Below are positions 1-4,355 of a stretch of DNA of 5,152 nt, piece by piece. Source of the DNA: Phycisphaerae bacterium (GTDB taxonomy: Bacteria > Planctomycetota > Phycisphaerae > Sedimentisphaerales > Anaerobacaceae). The notes under the pieces were generated by a model. That model ran no database searches. It saw nothing but the letters and a program-made list of their open reading frames with translations, and was not told the DNA's origin. Numbering within the stretch: the stretch's first letter is position 1; the number at the start of each line of letters is the position of its first letter. The stretch is from assembly GCA_030630315.1 (NCBI GenBank), contig DAOVNI010000136.1:1-5152 (forward strand). Reading direction: 5' to 3'. The translations under genes were made by a program, and so were the position numbers.

Positions 1-1314
1 CTTTTCATTGCCGTTTTCGTCAAGGAATTTAGCTCCGAGTTTTTCGGTGTATTTTGTTCCGAGTTTGAAGACCTGGCCGACTTCGATACCTTTTCGAAAC
101 AGCAGCTTTTTGCCATCATACGTATCACCTTCAACGGCGTAGCGAATGTCGGCAACGGTAATATTTTCGCCTTCGAGCGGGAAATCCCGTCCGGGCACAA
201 CGTTCTTGACGTGATAATCGGTCTTGTTGGCGCCGGTAACGCCGACCGCCATTGCTGCAACGGCGTGGTCGATAATCATTTTTGAGACTTTATCGGCTAT
301 CCCGACAGGTCCGGCAAAGCCGACTTGTGCGCCGGTAACTTTTTCTATCGTGGATTCATCCGCCAACTCTATGTGTTTTCCGCCGACAGCCGACCTCAAC
401 TTCTCTTCATTAACATCATGGTCGCCACGAATAATCACAGCTACCGTCTTGTCCTTGGTTGAATAAATCAACGTCTTTACCATTTGTTCGGGTTTCGTCT
501 TTAGAAACTTGCAGACTGCCTCGATGGAGCCGATATTCGGTGTGTGGACTTCCTGCATCGGCGGAATCTCGGCGCTGGTCTTTTCTTTCGGCAGTGGGTC
601 AACGGCGGCCCTTTCGAGGTTTGCCGCATAGGAGCCGTCTTCGGTATAAATGATTGTATCTTCGCCGGACTCACAGGGGATGGTGAACTGGTGCGAGCCG
701 GAGCCGCCCATCTCGCCTGACTCGGCCTCGACGATGACATAGTCGAGACCGCAGCGTTTGAAAATCCGGCAGTATGCATCGTACATTAATTTATATGATT
801 CATCGAGGCCTACCGGGTCGGCATCGAAGCTGTAGGCATCCTTCATTATGAATTCGCGGGACCTTATTACACCGAACCTCGGGCGGAACTCATCGCGGAA
901 TTTGGGGCTTATTTGATAGAGGTTGATGGGGAGCTGTTTGTAAGAATTTATCTCGCTCGCAGCCAGGTAGGTAACAACTTCTTCGGCGGTAGGCTCAAGC
1001 ACACTTTCTCTGCCGTGACGGTCAGTGAAGCGGAACAATGTCGGGCCGTAGTCGGTGCTGCGGCCGGTCTTGTCCCAGAGCTCAGCAGGCTGCATACAAG
1101 GTACAAGAATCTCCTGTGCGCCGGCTTTGTCCATTTCCTCACGGACGATTGCGATGACCTTGAGCAGGCTGCGCCAGCCGAGCGGCAGATAAGTGTACGT
1201 CCCGCTGGCGACTCTGCGGCACAAGGCCGCCCGAATCATCAATTTGTGACTAACTGTCTCTGCATCGGCGGGGACTTCCTTGACCGTTGGTATAAACATT
1301 CGGCTGTATCTCAT
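1..1314 (-). CDS. proS: Prolyl-tRNA synthetase (proline--tRNA ligase), N-terminal 438 residues, 3' end beyond the left edge
   Basis: This cytoplasmic class II aminoacyl-tRNA synthetase charges tRNA-Pro with proline using ATP. The frame is open from the ATG at 1314 to base 1, giving 438 of the roughly 570 residues usual for the bacterial type. The N-terminus MRYSRMFIPTVKEVPADAE is typical of the family. Visible landmarks are the motif 1 region (about 62-80, ending MQPAELW), the proline-binding LEPTAEE (106-112), motif 2 (about 139-163, FRDEFRPRFGVIRSREF then KDAYSF) and the conserved GEMGGSGSHQF (200-210). A YbaK-like editing insertion spans about 225-405. K280 in EQMVKTLIYST sits where the editing lysine K279 lies in the E. 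coli enzyme. Motif 3 and the anticodon-binding domain are off-window. The ATG at 1314 is preceded by GAGG with 8 nt spacing. An in-frame ATG at 1299 is less likely because it removes conserved residues. Identification is very secure; no frame damage is seen. Confidence 0.98.
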   Translation of the reverse strand, partial: MRYSRMFIPTVKEVPADAETVSHKLMIRAALCRRVASGTYTYLPLGWRSLLKVIAIVREEMDKAGAQEILVPCMQPAELWDKTGRSTDYGPTLFRFTDRHGRESVLEPTAEEVVTYLAASEINSYKQLPINLYQISPKFRDEFRPRFGVIRSREFIMKDAYSFDADPVGLDESYKLMYDAYCRIFKRCGLDYVIVEAESGEMGGSGSHQFTIPCESGEDTIIYTEDGSYAANLERAAVDPLPKEKTSAEIPPMQEVHTPNIGSIEAVCKFLKTKPEQMVKTLIYSTKDKTVAVIIRGDHDVNEEKLRSAVGGKHIELADESTIEKVTGAQVGFAGPVGIADKVSKMIIDHAVAAMAVGVTGANKTDYHVKNVVPGRDFPLEGENITVADIRYAVEGDTYDGKKLLFRKGIEVGQVFKLGTKYTEKLGAKFLDENGNEK

Positions 1315-1318
1315 ATTT

Positions 1319-1355
1319 CGTGCCTCGTATTCCGTATATCGTATTTCGTAGCACG
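1319..1355. repeat. Heptad repeat array, six CG dinucleotides spaced exactly 7 nt apart
   Basis: CG dinucleotides begin at 1319, 1326, 1333, 1340, 1347 and 1354, a strict 7-nt period with a degenerate unit close to TCGTATT. The array ends form a 5-bp inverted repeat (CGTGC at 1319-1323, GCACG at 1351-1355). It lies between the proS -10 box and its start codon. On the minus strand it also supplies the GAGG ribosome binding site (1326-1323). A second array with the same count and spacing is at 4309-4345. I recall similar degenerate heptad arrays from environmental bacterial genomes; their function is not known to me. Confidence 0.75.
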
Positions 1356-1384
1356 TTTATAGCCCAAAATACGGAGGGTTGCAA
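1356..1384 (-). promoter_or_regulatory. proS: Likely sigma-70-type promoter of proS
   Basis: Read on the minus strand, TTGCAA (1384-1379) is separated by exactly 17 bp from TATAAA (1361-1356), a good housekeeping-type -35/-10 pair. Transcription would begin near 1349, leaving a leader of only about 35 nt before the proS ATG. That is too short for a T-box or similar tRNA-sensing riboswitch. The leader is almost entirely the heptad repeat array. Assignment is from motif match and position only. Confidence 0.6.
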
Positions 1385-1387
1385 GCG

Positions 1388-1479
1388 CCGTTAGAAATTT
1401 CCCCTTTTTGTCCCGTTAGAGACTTCTTCCTTTGGTTCTCTAACGGGGTTTACATTATTCACTATAGAATTTCTAACAG
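1388..1479. repeat. Nested inverted repeats built on a GTTAGA motif (MITE-like or regulatory)
   Basis: An outer pair, GTTAGAAATT (1390-1399) and AATTTCTAAC (1468-1477), is a perfect 10-bp inverted repeat. It encloses an inner perfect 11-bp pair, CCCGTTAGAGA (1412-1422) and TCTCTAACGGG (1437-1447), with a 14-nt loop. All four arms carry the same GTTAGA core, two in each orientation, so several alternative hairpins are possible. One further compatible pair (C1388 with G1479) lies outside a mismatch. No T-run follows in either direction, so a simple intrinsic terminator is unlikely. It lies upstream of both divergent promoters. It could be a small non-autonomous repeat element or a binding region. 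Confidence 0.6.
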
Positions 1480-1482
1480 GGC

Positions 1483-1511
1483 TTGCATAAAGGCAGATTA
1501 GGCAATATGAT
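1483..1511 (+). promoter_or_regulatory. Candidate promoter for the yhaM-type gene
   Basis: TTGCAT (1483-1488) and TATGAT (1506-1511) are separated by 17 bp. The -10 matches consensus at 5 of 6 positions and the -35 only at 3 of 6. Predicted transcription start is near 1518, giving a leader of about 118 nt that contains the structured stretch at 1531-1600. It begins right after the nested inverted repeats, so those could influence it. Motif-based only. Confidence 0.4.
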
Positions 1512-1530
1512 TTCGGGAAAGATATATGAT

Positions 1531-1620
1531 TAACCGCGGAGGACGCGGTCCTTGGGACTCCGCCGTAAGGCGTCCCCGAGTGGACTTACGGAGAGAACGC
1601 AGAGAATAATCAATAATCAA
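1531..1620 (+). repeat. GC-rich structured leader with degenerate CGGAG repeats and hairpins
   Basis: The stretch starts and ends with related purine-rich units (CCGCGGAGGACGCGG at 1534-1548, CGGAGAGAACGCAGAG at 1589-1604). They resemble the degenerate GGAGNNCGC-type dispersed repeats I recall from environmental genomes. Between them lie inverted repeats: CCGTAAG (1563-1569) with CTTACGG (1585-1591), CGCC (1561-1564) with GGCG (1569-1572) closing a GTAA loop, and GGACGC (1541-1546) with GCGTCC (1570-1575). These pairings overlap, so they are mutually exclusive folds. The end carries AATAATC twice in tandem (1605-1618). It lies in the predicted 5' leader of the exoribonuclease gene. No known riboswitch class is recognised. 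Confidence 0.45.
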
Positions 1621-1626
1621 TTTTAT

Positions 1627-1630
1627 GGAG
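1627..1630 (+). promoter_or_regulatory. Ribosome binding site that decides the yhaM start
   Basis: GGAG lies 6 nt upstream of the ATG at 1637, an ideal spacing. The upstream in-frame ATG at 1625 overlaps this GGAG and has only an A/T-rich stretch before it. The start at 1637 is therefore preferred, removing four residues (MERT). Confidence 0.75.
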
Positions 1631-1636
1631 CGGACA

Positions 1637-2599
1637 ATGGCGCATAAATTCATTAACGAAGTCGGGCCGGGAGAGACAATCGATGATGTTTATATGGTAG
1701 CAGACCCGATTTTACGAAGCACAACGCGAGGCGATTTGTATATAGCAATGTTCCTTTCAGACAAGACCGGGCAAATGAACGGGCGAATGTGGCAGGCAAC
1801 GGAAACGGTTTATAAAGCGCTGCCGAAGCCGGGCTTTGTCCATATACAGGGAAGAAGCGAGCTTTATCAAAACAAGCTGCAAATCATTATAAATAACGTT
1901 AACGTCGTTGATGCAAAGGACGTTTGCATTGAGGATTTTTTGGCGCGAACGGACAAGGACACCGACCAGATGTTCGAGGAGGTAAAAAAGATTGTAGGCC
2001 GAATAAAAAATCCGCAGTTAAAGGCGCTGGTCGGAGAATTCCTGACTGATGCCGGGCTGATGGAGAAATTCCGCAATGCACCAGGCGGGGTGAAATTGCA
2101 TCATAATTATCTCGGCGGCCTGCTGGAGCATACCCATAATATACTGCGAGTGGCTGTTGCGATTTTGCCATTATATCCAAGAGTGCAGCCGGATTTGGTC
2201 CTTGCCGGGATTTTTCTTCACGATATCGGCAAGACCGAAGAGCTGTCGTACGATATGGCCTTCTCATATACGGATTCAGGCCAATTGATAGGACATGTCG
2301 TGCAAAGTTTCCTTATGGTAAATGAAAAAGTTGCTGCGCTGAAGGCCAAGGGAACACAGATTGACCAAACAGTCCTTGACTCTCTCGGGCACATTATTCT
2401 GTCTCACCATGGTCAATACGACTTCGGTTCGCCGAAGCTGCCAGCGATGGCTGAGGCCTTTATGGTCTATTATATTGACGATTTGGACGCCAAGGTAAGC
2501 CAGGTAACGGCGGCGATTGACAGCGAGGTAAGCGATTCGAATTGGACCGCCTGGAAAAACGCTTTGCAGACCCGGCTTTACAGAAAACGCATCGAATAG
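1637..2599 (+). CDS. yhaM: YhaM-type 3'-5' exoribonuclease (OB-fold plus HD domain)
   Basis: YhaM-family proteins are metal-dependent, cytoplasmic 3'-5' exonucleases acting on RNA and some single-stranded DNA. From the ATG at 1637 the protein has 320 residues, close to the about 314 of Bacillus YhaM. Residues about 12-95 form the OB-fold nucleic-acid-binding domain. The HD phosphohydrolase domain follows: LHHNYLGGLLEHTHNIL (154-170, with H165), the HD doublet H195-D196 in FLHDIGKTEEL, H220 in LIGH, HH257-258 in ILSHHGQYDFGSPKLP, and D281-D282 in YYIDDLDAK. All expected metal ligands appear present. The gene is divergent from proS. No terminator is visible in the 113 nt before the transpeptidase gene, so read-through is possible. 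Its last 31 codons recur in diverged form at 3455-3547. An ATG at 1625 would give a 324-residue version. The family call is strong; the natural substrate is inferred. Confidence 0.93.
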   Translation: MAHKFINEVGPGETIDDVYMVADPILRSTTRGDLYIAMFLSDKTGQMNGRMWQATETVYKALPKPGFVHIQGRSELYQNKLQIIINNVNVVDAKDVCIEDFLARTDKDTDQMFEEVKKIVGRIKNPQLKALVGEFLTDAGLMEKFRNAPGGVKLHHNYLGGLLEHTHNILRVAVAILPLYPRVQPDLVLAGIFLHDIGKTEELSYDMAFSYTDSGQLIGHVVQSFLMVNEKVAALKAKGTQIDQTVLDSLGHIILSHHGQYDFGSPKLPAMAEAFMVYYIDDLDAKVSQVTAAIDSEVSDSNWTAWKNALQTRLYRKRIE

Positions 2600-2712
2600 A
2601 AACGGTGCCGCGAATTAAAGGTGCTGTGCAAAAGCATTGGAAAACCGGTAGGTAAACCATCCGGCCAAGAAGGACGTTCGAGTGGGAGAGGTTTGTCTTA
2701 GTTCTGTTTATT
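2600..2712 (+). other. Intergenic gap between yhaM and the transpeptidase gene, nothing convincing
   Basis: I find no promoter with acceptable spacing, no terminator hairpin with a T-run, and no RNA gene. The sequence after the yhaM stop does not resemble the sequence after the orphan yhaM tail (3548 onward), so the repeat ends at the stop codon. The gap fits either read-through from yhaM or a weak unrecognised promoter. Confidence 0.5.
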
Positions 2713-3438
2713 ATGAAACGACTACGTATTATTCTGTTCCTGCTCAGTATCGCGATATTAGCTTTTGCCCTTCGAGCACACCTCCAGCGGTATGTTGTGC
2801 CAGGAATCCAAACCGTACAAGGCAGAAAAACGGTACAGAAGTGTCTTGAGCAGTATGGGCCAGCGGTTCGGGAAAGACTACTTCCATATTTCGAGGCGGC
2901 AAAGATACCTTATCCTCCCCAGGAAGTTGTTTTTGTTGGCCTTAAGTACGAGAAAAAGCTTGAAGTTTGGGCTTGTAGCAGAGAGGGCCGATTCAAATTG
3001 ATTCGAACGTATCCAATCCTCGCTGCCAGCGGTCGGCCTGGGCCAAAGCTCAAGGAAGGTGACCGCCAGGTTCCGGAGGGCCTTTATCGAATTGAGTCCC
3101 TCAATCCTAATAGTATGTTCCATCTTTCACTCAGATTGAACTATCCCAACGAGTTCGACCGCAGGCAGGCAAGCCGGGAGAGCCGGACAAACCTCGGCGG
3201 CGATATCATGATTCACGGAGCTAATGCTTCTATTGGGTGCCTTGCTATGGGAGATGGGGCTGCTGAAGACCTGTTTATACTCGCCGCTGAAACTGGTATT
3301 GACAAGATTTCCGTGGTCCTGAGCCCTGTCGACTTTCGGAAGAGGGTCTGCCCTGAAGTAACGCATCCATTACCCGAATGGACAGATGTTCTCTATGAGC
3401 AAATCAAACAGGAACTATCGAAACTAAAGATTCAATGA
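2713..3438 (+). CDS. Membrane-anchored L,D-transpeptidase-family protein (YkuD domain, YafK/DpaA-like)
   Basis: YkuD-domain enzymes use an active-site cysteine to act on peptidoglycan peptides in the periplasm. Most make 3-3 crosslinks or attach proteins; the E. coli YafK/DpaA branch instead releases Braun lipoprotein. The 241-residue product has an N-terminal hydrophobic segment (about 4-20, after KRLR), read as a signal anchor. The YafK-like core follows: LIRTYPILAASGRPGPKLKEG (97-116, shown in part), GDRQVPEGLYRI (116-127) and LNPNSMFHLSL (130-140). The catalytic motif at 164-181 reads DIMIHGANASIGCLAMGD, with H168 and nucleophile C176. The ATG at 2713 has no close Shine-Dalgarno; GGGAGAGG at 2684-2691 is 21 nt away, so translation may be weak. 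The gene lies exactly between the exoribonuclease gene and the duplicated tail of that gene, suggesting it came in by recombination. Whether it crosslinks or hydrolyses cannot be told from sequence. Confidence 0.88.
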   Translation: MKRLRIILFLLSIAILAFALRAHLQRYVVPGIQTVQGRKTVQKCLEQYGPAVRERLLPYFEAAKIPYPPQEVVFVGLKYEKKLEVWACSREGRFKLIRTYPILAASGRPGPKLKEGDRQVPEGLYRIESLNPNSMFHLSLRLNYPNEFDRRQASRESRTNLGGDIMIHGANASIGCLAMGDGAAEDLFILAAETGIDKISVVLSPVDFRKRVCPEVTHPLPEWTDVLYEQIKQELSKLKIQ

Positions 3439-3454
3439 AGCTTAATAAAAAAAT

Positions 3455-3547
3455 ACGGCGGCGATTGAGAACGAGCTGAGCGATTCGAATTGGACTGCCT
3501 GGAAAAGCGCTTTGCAAACCCGGCTTTATAGAAAGCGTATCGAATAA
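3455..3547 (+). pseudogene. Orphan, diverged copy of the last 31 codons of the yhaM-type gene
   Basis: The 93 bases align without gaps to 2507-2599, the end of the exoribonuclease gene, with 82 identical. The frame is intact and ends in its own stop (TAA against TAG). The encoded tail, TAAIENELSDSNWTAWKSAL then QTRLYRKRIE, differs from the real one at four residues (D to E, S to N, V to L, N to S). Six differences are silent third-position changes, counting the stop codon. A stop at 3446-3448 lies just upstream in frame and no start codon is present, so it is not expressed as such. Similarity ends at the stop codon on the right and near 3455 on the left. It is best read as the remnant of a second yhaM allele. 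Confidence 0.9.
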
Positions 3548-3587
3548 GTAACTCTTAATTCGTCAGGTTTAAAGGAAAGGGATTGCC

Positions 3588-4070
3588 ATGAAAAAATTTG
3601 TTTTGCTGGTATCACTTTTATTTGTCTTGGGTTGCTCTACAAACGGCCTTATTGAGGACTTATATACAAGAGGTGCTAAGCCGTCTTCAACAGACCATCT
3701 TGTTTTTATTGGTTCAGAGGCAGATTTTGGATGGGATACTCAGGTTGTTATCACGGACAGGAAGGTGATTGATGAGGTATGGCATTCCATCTTAAATTCC
3801 AAACCTTATGCACGGTTTTCCGCTTGTGGAGTGCGAACAATCGAGTTTTATTCAATACAAGACTCAAATACCCCTCTCGCCACTTTAAGAGTATATAGTG
3901 GTGGTATTGACCATGGTGACCCTGCGTGTGTTGAGGGTGCGGGTCCTTTTCCCTGGGACAGCTCCAAAGGCGGTAGGGTCGGTCTGTACGAATGTGAAGG
4001 ATTGCATCTACTTGTACTGAAATATCTCAAAGAAGGATACGAACGGCGACACAAGCAGGAAAGAAACTAA
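3588..4070 (+). CDS. Small predicted lipoprotein of unknown function
   Basis: The 160-residue product begins with a lipoprotein signal: MKK, a hydrophobic run (4-14) and a lipobox VLGC with the lipidated cysteine at C16. It would be exported and anchored to a membrane after cleavage before C16. The start at 3588 is supported by AGGGA at 3578-3582, 5 nt upstream. The mature part holds mixed alpha/beta-like sequence with TQVVITDRKVIDEVWHSIL (51-69), ACGVRTIEFY (79-88) and three more cysteines (C80, C114, C136), which could form disulfides outside the cytoplasm. The C-terminus is basic and polar. I do not recognise the family. It follows the orphan yhaM tail by 41 nt, so it was probably the original downstream neighbour of the exoribonuclease gene. 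By eye its bases are more A/T-rich than proS. No convincing promoter is seen just upstream. Confidence 0.82.
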   Translation: MKKFVLLVSLLFVLGCSTNGLIEDLYTRGAKPSSTDHLVFIGSEADFGWDTQVVITDRKVIDEVWHSILNSKPYARFSACGVRTIEFYSIQDSNTPLATLRVYSGGIDHGDPACVEGAGPFPWDSSKGGRVGLYECEGLHLLVLKYLKEGYERRHKQERN

Positions 4071-4109
4071 CCAATCCCTGCTCGTGCCGAGGTAAAGCTA
4101 TGAAATCAG

Positions 4110-4150
4110 CCTGGCCGGGCCACCACCCCGAAGGAATTGGCCCGGCCGGG
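4110..4150 (+). terminator. Strong GC hairpin, probable terminator of the lipoprotein gene
   Basis: Bases 4113-4122 (GGCCGGGCCA) and 4138-4147 (TGGCCCGGCC) pair perfectly over 10 bp. The stem extends outward to 4110 and 4150 with one G-U pair, giving 13 bp and a 15-nt loop. It lies 40 nt after the lipoprotein stop. Only a weak T-rich stretch (GCGTTCTTCATAATT) follows, so termination may be imperfect or the hairpin may serve as 3'-end protection. No better T-run exists on the opposite strand. Confidence 0.5.
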
Positions 4151-4172
4151 GCGTTCTTCATAATTCAACTCT

Positions 4173-4184
4173 GCCGTGCACGGC
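4173..4184. repeat. 12-bp perfect palindrome
   Basis: GCCGTGCACGGC reads the same on both strands. It has no loop, so it is more a protein-site-like palindrome than an RNA hairpin. TTTATC follows on the plus strand. Function unknown; it lies between convergent genes. Confidence 0.4.
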
Positions 4185-4192
4185 TTTATCCG

Positions 4193-4222
4193 CCGTCCTG
4201 TTGATAGCTATCGACCGTCCTG
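4193..4222. repeat. Palindrome flanked by 8-bp direct repeats
   Basis: CCGTCCTG occurs at 4193-4200 and again at 4215-4222. Between them lies the 10-bp perfect palindrome GATAGCTATC (4203-4212). The arrangement could be chance, a small duplication, or the scar of a lost insertion. Confidence 0.35.
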
Positions 4223-4250
4223 AAGCAAATTAGTTATGTTTTTATCGGAA

Positions 4251-4272
4251 GTGTGACAACAGTATGTCACAC
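4251..4272. repeat. Perfect 8-bp inverted repeat with 6-nt loop
   Basis: GTGTGACA (4251-4258) and TGTCACAC (4265-4272) are exact inverted copies around ACAGTA. The hairpin is not followed by a T-run on either strand. It could act as an RNA 3'-end structure or as a dimeric regulator site, but it sits between convergent gene ends where no promoter is expected. Confidence 0.5.
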
Positions 4273-4308
4273 CTTGTGAAAAAATCTGCAAATCAAGCGG
4301 GAATGTTG

Positions 4309-4350
4309 CGATTCTCGTATTTCGTTCAACGAACAACGAGCAACGAAATA
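4309..4350. repeat. Second heptad repeat array with CG every 7 nt, forming a hairpin
   Basis: CG dinucleotides begin at 4309, 4316, 4323, 4330, 4337 and 4344, the same six-by-seven spacing as the array in the proS leader. The left units read TCGTNNN-like and the right units ACGANNN-like, so the array folds back: TATTTCGTT (4318-4326) pairs perfectly with AACGAAATA (4342-4350). The hairpin begins 5 nt past the stop of the minus-strand C39 gene. Without a following T-run it is a doubtful intrinsic terminator, though it may mark the transcript end. Confidence 0.7.
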
Positions 4351-4355
4351 TGGGA

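Noticed and set aside
1315..1355. T-box or other tRNA-sensing leader upstream of proS
   Set aside because: The predicted leader is only about 35 nt and consists of the heptad array; no specifier loop, antiterminator or terminator can fit.
1319..1355. CRISPR array
   Set aside because: Units are 7 nt, degenerate and without spacers; the second array at 4309-4345 is the same, and no cas gene is present.
913..1362. 149-codon plus-strand open frame opposite proS, with an FRISYF-like C-terminus
   Set aside because: It is antisense to securely identified proS sequence for nearly its whole length. The tail is simply the heptad array translated in this frame, since the repeat has period 7 and no consistent coding sense.
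1625..1636. Upstream ATG at 1625 as the yhaM start
   Set aside because: It overlaps the GGAG that is ideally spaced for the ATG at 1637 and has no ribosome binding site of its own.
2600..3454. Insertion sequence or integrative element between the two yhaM tails
   Set aside because: The segment holds only the transpeptidase gene. I see no transposase, integrase or clear terminal inverted repeats, so a named mobile element is not supported even though the flanking repeat suggests recombination.
4251..4272. CRP-like operator (TGTGA and TCACA half-sites)
   Set aside because: The half-sites are separated by 10 bp, not the 6 bp of CRP sites, and the position between convergent gene ends does not suit a promoter operator.
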